This document shows positions 10,272-22,206 of a DNA stretch of 64,000 bases, piece after piece. The first letter of the stretch is position 1; each line of letters starts with the position of its first letter. The notes beneath the pieces are model-generated. The model had not been told where the DNA came from. It saw nothing but the letters and a program-made list of their open reading frames with translations, and did no database searches. Origin of the DNA: Topomyia yanbarensis. Taxonomy: Eukaryota; Arthropoda; Insecta; Diptera; Culicidae. The translations under genes and the position numbers were made by a program. The stretch is taken from the NCBI RefSeq assembly GCF_030247195.1, contig NC_080672.1, positions 352,096,413 through 352,160,412 of the forward strand, read 5' to 3'.

Positions 10272-12706
10272 CAGGGTTGTTAATGCGATACATTTTTCAC
10301 GATAATTTATCGGCGTTACTCGTTAACGATAATGTATCGTCATCGGAAACTCCGTTAACGATAATGTATCGTCGCCTTCATCGTCATCGTCGATAATTGT
10401 ATCGTCGCTTTCATCGTCATCGTCGGTTCATCGGTTATCGCGATACATTTTGCGTTACTTTCCCGTTTATTGCAGTTGAAGTTGATGCGGTTAACTTTCA
10501 ATTGTTTAGAAATAAATACCTATTGAAGGACATGTTATTGGCAATTGAAAATCAATAGTTTTGGACATTTTCTATGCACAGCGGGGTCTGACGATGCGTC
10601 AAAATGAAATTATTTCAACTTTTCGGGAAAATGTGTTATGTTGCAGGGAAAGTTGTTGGCAATTGAAAATCAATAATTTTGGACATTTCAATACGCAGAA
10701 GGGGATCGATGATGTGTCAAAATTGAATTTTTTCAACTTTTCGAGTAAGTTGGTGCACAGAAGAGTTCCAGGTGCACAGTGTTTCCAAGCGGCAAAAAGG
10801 TGACCAAAATTGTTTTGACCATGAAGAAAACAAATTTTGAGCTATTGTGCAATTAGTAATTTTTAGCACACAAAAACATATATTGAAAAAACTACTAAAC
10901 CACTATTATTAGACCATTCACAAATTACACTACACATTTAAGTCGTGTGGTGATTAACAGATTTTTTTATAATTTTAATTTAAACCAGAAGATTTCGGAT
11001 TTTAAAAAGGAGAATATACATACATATTTCCAACATTTGATTTCCTTTTCTAGTTAGGAAGCTTTTAGCCCCCTCCTCCGTTTCTTTCACTATGTAACAA
11101 GATGCTTCCTTCTTTTACCCTTAAATATGTAGTGTAATTTATGTACGGCCTCATAATAGAGTTTTATTCGTTTTTTGAATACAGTGAAGACCCGTTTTTA
11201 TCAGCCCCTTGGCGAATAGGCGGATAAAACGATGACATTGACAAAATCGGCCCATATTTTTTCTGGTTCTGAAGAGACGAAGTCGAAACGCAAACACCTG
11301 AACTAACATTTTTTTCTTTCTTTTTAATAAACCGGAGCGGTTAAAATATTTTTCTTTAGTTCCTCGACAAAGCCTCATAACCCGTTCTGATCATTTAACC
11401 AAAAATTCCCTTAAGGAGGTCTTACAGTACAGTATTATTATTTTTGTATATTTTGCATCCCTAAGATAAGAAAAATATGCTAAAGAAGGAATTTACTCGA
11501 ATTTGACTTGAACGTAAGCTAGAGCCCACCAAACGATTTTATAGTGTTTATTTTACAGATTCGTATTGGTATTCGTCTGCGGAAATTTGCGGCTTCCGTA
11601 CCAAAATATTGCTTTTTGGGCACTAAAACATTCGATAACTTCTATGTTGTAAGAGATACAAATAAACTTACGTTACAAAAATTCTGTATTTTCTTATGCT
11701 GAACAACATCTTAGCACATTTTGAAATTCTACAAACTTACCAGGAAAAGTATTTTGAAAAAAGCAATTTTCAGGGGTATATCAAAGAAATCTCCACAAAT
11801 GTAAATTAAAATCGATAGATAGACACATAGTCTCTTCAGCGAAGTTAACACTTAAGATATTCTCAACAACTTTGAAAGTTTTTTCAATTTTCATAAACAT
11901 AAGCAAAAACTTTCTTCTCAGCTTTAGAGGGATTAATCACCCAACTAATACTTTTTAAATGCAAAAAAAATATAAATAAACTTTGCTGAAGACACTATAA
12001 CTAAAAATGTTTTTTGTGGTTCAAAGACTTTCTTTCACCTTTTTGCCAATTTGGATCCTCGTGTGAATTGAAAATGTCCAAAACTATCGATTTTCAACTG
12101 CCAACAACCTGCCCTTCAATATAAAAAGTTCGCGAAAAGTTGAAAAAAAATCTATTTTGGTGCACCGACGGTACATTGAAAATGTCCAAAACTATTGATT
12201 TCCACTTACCAATAACTTCTTCAATATAACAAACTTTTCTCAAAAGTTGAAAAAATCCATTTTGACACATCGTCGAGCCCCTTGTGTATTGAAAATGTCC
12301 AAAACTATTGATTGTCAACTGCCAATAACTTTCCCTTCAATATAAAACTCTCCCGAAAAGTTGACAAAAAATTCCATTTTGACACATCGTCGGACCCCCC
12401 CCCCCCCTGTGCATAGAAAATGTCCAAAACTATTGATTTTCTACTGCCAACAACATGTCCTTCAATAGTTATTTATTTCTAAACAATTGAAAGTTAACCG
12501 CATCAACTTCAACCCCAATAAACGAGAAAGTAACGCAAAATGTATCGCGATAACCGATGAACCGACGATGACGATGAAAACGACGATACAATTATCGACG
12601 ATGACGATGAAGGCGACGATACATTATCGTTAACGGAATTTCCGATGACGTTGACGGGTGGTTAACGTTATCGACGATGACGATTAATTATCGATTAACA
12701 ACCCTG
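10272..12706. mobile_element. hAT-type foldback element, 2.4 kb
   Basis: The ends are CAGGGTTGTTAAT and ATTAACAACCCTG (13 bp perfect). They are bracketed by an exact 8-bp duplication TTTGACAG at 10264-10271 and 12707-12714. The arms run roughly 10272-10790 and 12050-12706 and are highly similar inverted copies. Each arm holds a segment rich in CGTCATCGTCGATAAT. After that come tandem copies of a unit of about 115 bp built on AATCAATAGTTTTGGACATT and CAAAATG...TTTTTCAACTTTTCG. No transposase frame. It interrupts the 312-bp tandem array, so it is younger than the array. Confidence 0.85.
11182..11400. repeat. Tigger-like MITE fragment
   Basis: Starts CAGTGAAGACCCGTTTTTATC after a TA and resembles the element at 29132-29470 (CAGTGAAGTCCTGTTTTGATC). 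Shared internal motifs include CCCTTGG, AAATCGG and a segment ending CTCATAACC. The right end is not clear, so this is probably a partial copy. It lies in the loop of the hAT-type foldback element. Confidence 0.5.
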
Positions 12707-12714
12707 TTTGACAG
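12707..12714. repeat. 8-bp target duplication (right) of hAT-type element
   Basis: TTTGACAG, identical to 10264-10271. The interrupted 312-bp unit continues directly after it. Confidence 0.85.
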
Positions 12715-13345
12715 CACCGATTTTTTATTAATTAAAAAGATCGATCTGGCAAATTCGATTCTATTTCAACCTGCTCATCATTATTGAGTACTAGAAAGAG
12801 CGTGGTGCGAAGAAATGGACGCTTGATGAACAAAAGTTTTAGTAACTTTTACTTATCTAGTGTACATGGCACGAATGTTATCGTTGATAACGACATTATT
12901 TTTCGTGAATGAAATGAAATCATTCGTTTATTTCAATAAATGTTTGTGTATATTACGAACGACTTTGTTTGTCGCACGAATTCATTTCGTTCATCTTAGA
13001 AAAGTTTTCGTATTTACTGTCTTCTTATTTTTTCATTCGATCTTTTGGGATCGATGTTTGACAACACCGATTTTTTTAGTTAAAAAAGCAGATCTGGCAA
13101 AATCGATTTTATTGTGATATGAAGAAATGGTCGGTTGATGAACGACAGTTTTCGTGAATTTTACTTATTTAGTGTACATTGCACGAATGTTGTCGTTAAA
13201 AACGACATTAATTTTAGTGAATGAAACTAAATGTTTTGTTTATTTTAATAAACGTCTATGTATATTACGAACAATCCCGTTGGTCGCACGAATTCATTTC
13301 GTTCATATAAGAGAAGTTTTTGTATTTAATATCATATTCTTTTGA
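12715..13345. repeat. Tandem repeat, about 312-bp unit, right block
   Basis: Continuation of the array at 9470-10263 after the hAT-type insertion. Units start near 12812 and 13127 (period about 315 bp) and carry the same motifs, including GGGATCGATGTTTGACAAC. An extra stretch of about 35 bp (CAACCTGCTCATCATTATTG) is present near 12767. Confidence 0.7.
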
Positions 13346-14650
13346 CATTGCTCCGGCAGAGAAAAAACTCAAAATTATTCATACAAAACCACCGAGTTTG
13401 CGATGGCTCAACTGAATCCGTACTGCTCCAGATTCTGGATCAACTGGAAGCGGAAGAGGTTTAGAAAATCTTCCTGAAACCGGCGGACACGGATACGGCT
13501 ACTAAATAGTCAGTCCGAGACCGTCGTGATCATTAACAATTATATGACGTATAGCAACAATGACTCCATATTCCACCTCTATTGAAGCGTTGACAGTTCG
13601 ACGAGTGGTGCTCGTAAATATTATAAAGATATTCGTATATAGCAGCGAACAATTTGTTTGTCGAACGAAGTTGTTTCGTAATAAGCCAACGAAAGTCGTT
13701 TCATGGTTTTCACTAAAAACTCGTAATAAAAAATAAATGTGTTTTAATAGAACTACGAACGATTCATTATATGTACGAAAAATTAGTATATTTTATGAAA
13801 ATTATCTGTACGAAACTAATGTTTTTCAATAAAACTGCAAATCAATGATACTTGTTATTATTTTTCAGCCTCAATGCTCCTGCATTTTAATTTCGGCGCA
13901 CATTTTGTATTTAAAAGCTAAATTTTCGAAATTTTTCAGGTGAAATTCCGAAGTAAACAAACAAAAAAACAAATTTTACTTGTGGTTACATATATTATAC
14001 ATACGGCCAAAGAAAGTTCTTTTCGCGCGCTATCGAAAATTCTAGTCATTCGTGGAATAGCTTTGAACTCGCCCTAAATAACAAAAATGCTGCAATTTAA
14101 AAACGTTACCTAGGGTAATGAGCATATTTTCGTCATAACCATGTAAAACCGTTGGTTAGAGCGGCGTTAGCCATCTTTGTTCAACGTATTGGTTCAAGTA
14201 GCGATTTTTGATATCCTAATTGTTCATAAGAAGAAAGCAAATATATTTGTGCCAATTCATACGTATTGCATCAATTGTATTCCGAGTAATTAATGAAACC
14301 CTTCCTAATACGACTCAAGTAGGCGCTTCACTCTAATACGCTCGAAAACTCAATATCACTTACAACGTGTACGAAACAGAATTTAATGCAACATAAGCAC
14401 GTTGGAGAATGGATTAAACAGTCCTTGAAGTGCAGAACTAGAGACAGCGCCATATGTCTAATACAAAAGGAGAAAAAAGATTTTGCCACCTAGCCCCAGA
14501 CTCCCCTAAATATTATTAAATGATAAAAATATCCATATTCTAACTTCAACATTCAGCCAAAGTTTTTAAAACATAAGTTTTTTCAGCTAAAATTGCACAT
14601 AATACTAGTTTCTGTACGATAAGTAATCACTAAAGACTGAAATTTTTTTC
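13346..14650. other. Interior of piggyBac-like element, no gene
   Basis: This part has no tandem unit and no recognised frame. A more GC-rich patch at about 13375-13530 could be captured DNA, but its translations show no known domain. Confidence 0.4.
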
Positions 14651-15061
14651 GCTCAGGTGCCCAACACCGCCTCTAGGCGGGCAAAGCATTTTACCAAAAA
14701 ACCTAAACTTCCGAATTATTCCACTAAACCAATTCACATCTACAGTGAAATGCTAGTAACAGGCTACTCAAAAATATTTTTTTAGTTACTGAAATTTCCA
14801 AAAACAGTTAAAATTTGTTTAATGAAGATTACCACTAAACACAAAATAGTTTTTTTTCCACGTTTTCCTCGTATTTTCAACTTTGAGCTTCAAAAGCCTT
14901 TGGCAGAATACTACGAGTATTAAAATAATGTGTTTGTATGAAGGGTGTGAGCGTTGGGAAGAAATGCTAGTGCGGATGACAACATACAATCATGTTTTAG
15001 TAGTTTTATTTAGATTTTTATAGAGACCGCCTAGAGGTGGTGTTGGGAACTAGAGGGTTAA

Positions 15062-16689
15062 ATAGAATACTTCTTTTGTGTGAGATTTTTTGCGATCTGT
15101 TTCCAGATTGTGTAAATTATATAAAAACCTCAAATTACCCAATTCGGGAAACATTTGGACACCAACTGGACACTATTGCGCAATGCGCATTTGAAAGTAA
15201 CAAACAAAATACTATATTAGTTATGGAATTTGCGTTCGACTTCGTCTCATCAGAATCCGACACTAACATAGTGACAAGACTAAGCTAGCGCCGGTTTGAC
15301 GCTAGCTCTAGAAACGAAGACACTAATTGTGTTCCTGAGCAAACCCCTAGTCAAGCGTGATATGGGGCTAGCGTCAATCCAGGGCTATCGAAAGTATTAT
15401 TCATTAATAATAATTCATAATATTATTTCACATAGACACATACCGCGGACTTGCGCGAAAGACGTTTTTGTTTTGTTTTATTTGGTAACACAATATTTCT
15501 GTCTCGATTCGGTAGTGTTTAAACCATTGAAAAGTTTAGTAATCCCACTTGTGACACTTCGTCAAATAGCTGAAATGTAAATTGAATTTCTCGGAAAAAC
15601 GGTTTCTGAATTATTGGCTTCTAGAAAAAGTTCTTTTTCATGAAACTGTTATTGAAATTGTTATCCGTTTCAAGGAAATTGTTCGTTATTGAGTGTGGAA
15701 TAATAGGACTAGAAATATTTTTACCAATATTTGACAAATAATATATTTTGAATTGATAGAAATTTTGATTGTTTCTGTGTTCTAACGTCAAGAAAAATAC
15801 GTATTTTTTAATATTATCAAAAACTTATAATTTTGTTCAAATTGATGTTCCGGATTCTCTTTGTATTTAAAAATGCTTTTCTAAAAAGACTCCAACTTCT
15901 TTTATTGGATGTGTTGAACTAAAGTTCCAAACAGAATACACTTTGCATTATAAATCCACTTACATCATAGACTTAAATGCTTTATCAGGTACAGTGTCAA
16001 ATTTAACTTCGTATGGTTTATTCAAATGCCTTCAAGTTGTTTTTGTAAAAAGGAAATTTCCTAGCGAAAAATTCAGAATTTAAGCTCTCAAGTGCTTAAG
16101 GGGTTATGTACCATTGACGCAGTCATTCATGACGTTACAACGATTTGACAACCTTCATTATATAAATCTGTTATAACATTTTCAAAAGAACTTCTTCATA
16201 AAATCTAATTACAGATTCATAAACAACATTTTAAATAAGAATTGATCTACAAACCTCGAATGAACTGAAAGAGGTATGTTTGGAGTTTGAAAATGCAACT
16301 TAAATTGAATTTAAAATTAATTGCTTTCCAATTGTAACACCATGTGCACTCTATAAGCACCCATCTCAGCTTCCATACACACCTTACGCTCCTGAACACA
16401 CACACTCAACCACGATGAATTTATAACCAAACCGTTCAGTTGAATTAGAAGTATCGAACGAACAAGTTGCGTTTTTTACTGCTCCGTTGTGCATCCGACA
16501 TTCCCAAGAGAAGTGCGTCGTCAGTCCATGTCTGCCGCTTAGAAGAAAGTCCGCGTGAAATATTACCGCGATAGCTCGCAGTCGCTACGCTGAACAATGC
16601 ATTTAAATGATTGTACAACGTGACGTCTACCTACGCTGTACTCTGCTGGACGGTGATCATATGGACGAATTTCGCGCAAAATCGTATGC
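15062..16689. other. Non-coding DNA with dispersed repeat C
   Basis: No gene recognised. The stretch at about 16118-16240 (ACGTTACAACGATTTGACAA, TGTTATAAC, ATTACAGATTC) has a diverged counterpart in the same orientation at about 63730-63830, so both belong to one dispersed family. Around 15280-15380, CTAGCG-type motifs recur three times. Confidence 0.45.
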
Positions 16690-19565
16690 AGAGTTGGCAG
16701 CTCCCTCTCAGATTTTAATGAGATTTTCTATACATGAGAACTTGGTCACAAAAGGTCACTTTGCACACTTTTTTTTCCAAAATGTTCTAGAATGCCTTTT
16801 GAAAAGGGTCAAACTTTCTTTACCAATTTTTTTTTCAAAGGGCTATAGTATAAAATGACAAATCCTACAAAAAATGTTGTGGGAGTGATTTTCACAAAAT
16901 TAGTCAAACTTTTGAATTAAAATATTGAAAAAATACTCCATCGAACCAAAAAAATATCGATTTTAAAAATTTAAAATCGATTTACAAAAAAACTCGGCTT
17001 TGATTGGAATGAAATTTTGTTCCAAGATAGGTAATTATGTTCCCTACCTACCGCCAAAAATTCAAGCTGGGCACTTTCAAGGAAAAAAGTTATTTGAAAA
17101 AAACTTTTCCTTGATTTTTTTTCAGTGTATTTTTATCGAAAACTAAACCAATGAAAGTCATAATCATCTCAGAATCCAATTTCCCAACTGCTAGTTGCCG
17201 GATACATGCAAAAAGTATCAGTAACGAATTTGGTATATATCCATAACAAACTTGAATGAGGGCAAAGATAAGCCATTTCACATCGATATATGCGAGATTA
17301 ACCTAAATACCACTTGGCCGTATACGAAGAAGTATCTTGTCTATGTACCCGCCAGGGAAGTAGAGGTTAATGGTGTAGTCTCCAACAGGGGCCTTATGTG
17401 CGAAGTATGGGGTTCTCTCCTTCATGAACCCTTTGCTTCGGCCTGTGAAAATTCTGGTTCGCAAGCAATTGAATTCAGCGAAAATCAAGGAGTATATAAA
17501 CACAACTTGTTTTCCATCGGCCTCATTTCGAACCGAATTTGCTCTTCTAAACTTTGTTCTTTTGGACGGGGCTAGACTAGTTCGCTTTTTTGTGGAGCGA
17601 GGCATGAACTGCCGTCGTTGCAAACAATTGAACCTACAGCGACTTCTTGTAGAAACAAGGCACGCTGTGGAAAATGCGGAGAGAATCATGAAAAGTTTTC
17701 CTACTGTGGAGAGACTCCGCATGATCTCTCGACATATCCCACTTATGAACTATGTGAGCACAAAATGAAACATTCTTTTAAGGAACGCTCCGATAAGAAA
17801 TGCGTTCTACGTTTTCTTGTACACTAAAGAGCAAGCATCTAACCAGTCTGACCATCCCATTCTGGGAACATCTTCTAATGTGCCTATAAATTTCCGAAAG
17901 AGGAGAATCAGTTTTCTCTCCTAAGCTTCCTCATAAAGACCAGAGTGTGTCCCTTGAAGGGTTCTGTTACAAAACCGAAGTAAGTTGTTCCACTACGATT
18001 AAAGGTCAGACGAAACGAGTACCCGCCGCGAACAACCATGAACAGTATCCTACTTCGTGGTGGGTAGAGATTGCTTAGAATTGGGACGCTAAAGGGAACG
18101 TCGGATCGCCCGATTTTTTCTCAATATACGCGACGCTACAAATGCAAATGAAAAACTTGATGAAAGCTGAAAAACGCGATTATTGGCACCGGTCCGTCGG
18201 AGGATTAACGGACGGATCATCAGAGAAACAATGTTTCGTTTGGTGGCAAGGGCCTATGTTCTGTATTCGATTCATCCTGTGATTGGAATACACGGAACGT
18301 TCGTCTTGTGATGACAGCCATGCATCGCTTTTATACTAATTATTATGACAGTAGTGGTGAGTGCAATCATACAAGAGGCTGTGCTGCCAACATTCTCTCC
18401 ACAAAACTATAAACTAAACTGGTTTTATATTTTCCTATCAACGACCATGCCCACATCGTTACAGTTACCGGAGGCTCACTGTTTGATGGAGCATAGAAAG
18501 CACTCTTTGTATTTCCTGGAGAAAACATGGGAGTTTTTGAGCACTTTATCTGAAAGATCATAGCAGATTACCTTAGTTTAAGTTCTTTTGCAGTGCTCCA
18601 TTCCGGGTAATGAGAAGGTGAACACTTGAATTAGAATGATAATGAGAAGATTGACAATTAGGCATTAGAAGATGATATTTATGAAAGATCGCATAGCTTC
18701 AATGAGTTTTTAAATATTTCTTCTCAGAAGACGCTCGAAAATTGGTAAATTTCGTGAATGATGGAAGTTCAGGAATCCCAAAGGTATCAATAAACCTCCA
18801 AGAGAATGGATGTGGGTCATGACTTCATTCGGGTGATATCTCGAGTCACGTACAATCATTATACGTAGAATGCCCATCTCCGGCGTATTGAGATCGTGGA
18901 GAGCGGTCTCGGCACTTGTGGTGGCGGTTATCGCGATATTAAACGTGTTGTCTGGTCGTGCGCTAGGTGTTCTAGTACCAGATCTCCGTCAAATGAATCC
19001 CTTCGTCCTCGTTCCAGTCCAGTCTGAGTTGTTATACCAAATTTGTTACTGATACTTTTTGCAACTAGCAGTTGGGAAATCGTATTCTGAGATGATTATG
19101 ACTTTCATTGGCTTAGTTTTCGATAAAAATGCGCTGAAAAAAAATTCAGTTTGGACAAGAAAGTTTTTTTTCCTTGAAAATGTCGAACTTGATCTTTTAA
19201 CGGCAGGTAAGGAATAAAATTACCTTGGATAAAATTTCATCCAAATCAAAGATTTTTTTGTAAATCGACTTTAAATTTTTAAAATCGATTTATTTTAGTG
19301 TAGGAATCGATGAAGAATTTTTTCAATATATTTATTCAAAAATTTGAATAATTTTGTGAAAATTATTTGTACTACATCTTTCTGTAGGATTTTTCATTTT
19401 TACACTAAAGCCATTTGAAAAAAAAATTGGTAAAAAAGTTTGACAATTTTCAAATGACAGTCTAGATCATTTTTGGAAAAACAAAGTATGCAAAGTGGCT
19501 TTTTGTGACAAAGTTCTCATTTACAGAAAGTTTAATTAAAATCTGGGAGGGTGCTGCCATCTATG
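16690..19565. mobile_element. Large inverted repeat (foldback) with retroelement loop
   Basis: The left arm, about 16690-17240, is mirrored by the right arm, about 19031-19565. The outer motif is GGCAGCTCCCTCTCAGATTT versus the complement of AATCTGGGAGGGTGCTGCC. The inner motif is CAACTGCTAGTTGC...GTAACGAATTTGGTATA versus the complement of TATACCAAATTTGTTACTG. Arms are about 540 bp and moderately diverged, so the structure is not recent. No clear target duplication was found. The loop is a decayed I-type retrotransposon. Confidence 0.7.
17252..19020 (+). pseudogene. Decayed I-clade retrotransposon (ORF1 and ORF2 relics)
   Basis: About 1.8 kb of broken frames follows the order of the intact element at 45942-52120. 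From about 17290 an ORF1-like stretch aligns (YVPAREVEVNGVVSNRGL against YVPCVACEIDGVVSEPGL). A frameshift follows, then knuckle-like residues NCRRCKQL and ARCGKCGENH near 17600-17720. At about 18130-18220 the ORF2 linker reappears (MKNLMKAEKRDYWHR). Near 18440-18640 RNase H sequence reappears with stops (CSIPGNEK). Near 18680-18990 the C-terminus reappears (DDIYERSHSFNEF; HDFIRVISRV; GYRDIKRVVWSC). Endonuclease and reverse transcriptase are mostly deleted. It cannot encode a working protein. Confidence 0.8.
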
Positions 19566-19624
19566 AAAACGATTTAGTGCGACGTGAACGGATTCATAAT
19601 TTATTACATCTTAAATATGACCTC

Positions 19625-20110
19625 GTGGTTGTGAATTAGTTCACAAAATCAATACGTGTTTTCTAGTGAACCATTTTGCGAAACTCGGAAAAGTGCTCAT
19701 GAACCCTTTCAATCGACATGAACTAGCTCATAGTTTCTAATTTATTAGGTACGATAAAATATCCATGCTGAACTAATTTACAAAATCATAAATATTGCTC
19801 ATGTATTCGCGAACTGGTTCATAATTCATAGTTAACCTTTCGTGCTCGTGAAATAGTTCACAAAATCATGGAATATTTTCCATGTATTCGTGAACTAGTT
19901 AATGACTACTAGTTTACTAGAAACGACTGATCATTCATGCTCATGAAATAGTTCACGATATCATAAAATTGAACTGGTTCATGATGCCTAGAATATTAGT
20001 CACAACTTACCAATGGTTACGCGCAATACTTCAAAACATCGTGAAATCTTATCAATGAGTTCGTGAACTAGTTCATGATTCCTAGACATAACTCACGCTC
20101 TATTCAGAGT
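19625..20110. repeat. Degenerate GAACTAGTTC repeat
   Basis: The motif GTGAACTAGTTCATGATTCCTAG and variants (GTGAAATAGTTCACAAAATCAT, GCGAACTGGTTCATAATTC) recur about ten times in about 490 bp. They are mixed with CTCATG/CTCGTG, in a looser unit of about 100 bp. The core GAACTAGTTC is its own reverse complement. It sits just outside the right arm of the inverted repeat ending near 19565. No coding capacity. Confidence 0.6.
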
Positions 20111-21400
20111 ACTTATGGTATTTAGAAGATATCCCTAATCACCTTTAATTTCATGCTACTCTGCACATGGTCAGAAAACTTTCACATGAACTTGCTAATT
20201 TCGATTTATTTCATTAGGATCAACTTGATGTCCGGAATGAAAACGAAAGCTACTCTGCGTCTTAGCACCAAGATGTAACTTTCAGAATGCATTTGGAAGA
20301 TAGTAAAAAGAGCTTTATTCACTTCAAACGGGAAACCCTTCCGATTTATTTTAAAGACTTTTTGGCATTAGGAATTTTTCTTCCACAATTGATCGCTCTA
20401 TTGGCCCAAGTTATGAATGAAAATTTACACGGTGCTACAGTGATTTTGTACTTTTCAAGTGACCTAGTAGAGGTTGCAGACCTCGTAACTTTCGGCATAA
20501 AAAAATGTCTACGCTGTCATTTTTCAACCGATTTGAAATTTTTTGAGTGTTCTGGAAAGAAGAAAAAATTACCTTTTGGACGGTATGCTATGTTATGTTC
20601 TTTTGTTAAAGATTCTTTGCGGTTTCAGGTCAACAATATGAAAACAACAATAATTTTGCGATTTTTCCATGCAAATTATGAAAATTACTAGGCATTGTTC
20701 TAAAAAAGCATGTTTGTTTTAATAATATTTCAGAGAAAGCGTTCAATTTCCCATCCAACGACCTATTTATCATTAAAATCGGTTGAAAAATGACAGAGTT
20801 ATTAATTTTTTTTCCAAATTAGGAACTAGATCGCATGAACTCTTAAGAGGTATTGTCTCACACTATAAGATGCTATAATTATATCTTCCGTTATTTTTTA
20901 GAATTTCAAGCTCAAATTTTACACACATCATTTTGAATGTATACGCATTCGAAAAAAAAAATCTATTTTTTGAAAATTTCATATGAGACTGTCGCCTTAA
21001 AAGTTCATGCGAGTAAATTTCTTATGTGGAAAAAAATTAATACCTCGGGTATTTTTCAACTGATGTCGATCATAAATAGGTCGTTAGATGCGGAATCAAA
21101 TGTTCTTCCTGAATTTCTATTTAAACAAAGGCGCTTCCTAATAAAAATGTTGAGCAACTCTCATATTTTTAATGAAAAAATGCAAAATAATGGGTACTTT
21201 CATATTGTTGTCCCAAAGCAAAACACATTTAACAAAAGTACACAACGAAGCATTTCGTTGAAAAGGTCATTTCTTCTTCTTTCTAAAACACTAGAATTTA
21301 AAATCTGTTGAAAATGACCGCGTATAAAATTTTCTCGTACTGTAAATCCTGAAAAATGGTTTTTTGCTATAAATCAAGATTTTGAAAGTATAGAGGAACC
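20111..21400. other. AT-rich DNA, no gene recognised
   Basis: Two open frames of 134 codons (20287-20691, +) and 124 codons (20937-21311, +) start with ATG but show no recognisable domain. Their composition is that of the AT-rich surroundings. A short inverted pair (TGTCATTTTTCAACCGATTT near 20514 and AAATCGGTTGAAAAATGACA near 20778) suggests a small repeat element rather than a gene. Confidence 0.4.
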
Positions 21401-21431
21401 CGGGGCTATTAAGACAGTGGGGGTAATTCGG

Positions 21432-21450
21432 ACCCCCCCCCCCCCCCCCC
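21432..21450. repeat. Poly-C run
   Basis: A run of about 19 C follows GGTAATTCGGA. Such a homopolymer beside a C-rich terminal motif is probably slippage; its true length may differ from the assembly. Confidence 0.7.
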
Positions 21451-21831
21451 GATTTCTCAGAAAATCGTAAGCCTTTCTGGCTGTCGTACATATTCGGGGA
21501 TCTGCTATTCTAAACATTAATTTTAACAGCTGAATCTAATTCTTTGAGTTTTTTTAGAAAGGAGATACAACGTGTTTCATTTTTTGTCATCCTCAAAACA
21601 AATATCATTATAATAGTAAAACCGTGATTAAAGCAACAAATAAAAGTGAAAAAAAACAGATAATTGTTTTGGAAAGCTTGACGTTCCGATTTTATGGAAT
21701 GGTTTGGGTGAAAACAGATATTTTCAAGACGCTAACAATTTTTGTGCGATATGAGCGCATGGGGCTATTCGGACCCCCCATTCCATCGACCAGCGTTCAG
21801 CGACTCGCGGCAGCGCACACGATTACCCACG

Positions 21832-22206
21832 CCACGCACGGTGTATTTATTAGAACAATTTTATGCCAAAAAATTCAGCATCTCTGAAACTTCGGAATAT
21901 GAAAGAATGGGCTTTCCCCTTTCATTTGAAACTAAGATCAAAATAATCCGTCGGGGGGTCTAGAGCAACTTTTTTTTTGAAGTTTTTTTTCGTAACGATA
22001 TAGGTTTTACTACTGGAGCTAGTTCATATTCCTGTCCCTAGATGGTGCTTTATACATTCGAACAACACTAAAAGTGAGAATTTGATATTAATTGTCTACA
22101 AGTTTGTTGACCACTAAAAATTGATCTGAAATTATCCGGAAAAGTTGCTTAAGATTTTAACAAAGTTATATCTAAGATAGTTTCACACGAGGCCTAGTGG
22201 TTTGGA
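21832..22206. repeat. Inverted repeat, left arm (partner 23306-23680)
   Basis: Landmarks are CACGGTGT, TTCAGCATCTCTGAAACTTC, GGGCTTTCCCCTTTCATTTG, CCGTCGGGGGGTCTAGA and CCTAGTGGTTTGG. All recur as reverse complements in the right arm. The arms are diverged by small substitutions and indels. Confidence 0.75.

Larger units (their letters stand above)
9184..15057. mobile_element. piggyBac-like non-autonomous element, 5.9 kb
   Basis: The left end TTAA|CCCTCTAGTGCCCAA mirrors the right end TTGGGAACTAGAGGG|TTAA with 14 of 15 bases matching. TTAA lies at 9180-9183 and 15058-15061. TTAA duplications next to ends beginning CCC are the mark of piggyBac elements. A subterminal motif (CGCCTAGAGGCGGTGTTGGG) occurs at 9312-9340 (+), about 14654-14682 (-) and about 15026-15047 (+). 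No transposase frame is visible. The interior is a tandem array of about 312 bp split by a hAT-type insertion. The left end is related to that of the element at 23770-25690. Confidence 0.75.

Noticed and set aside
20287..21311. Two ATG-initiated frames of 134 and 124 codons
   Set aside because: Composition matches the AT-rich background and no domain, signal peptide or neighbouring coding signal supports them.
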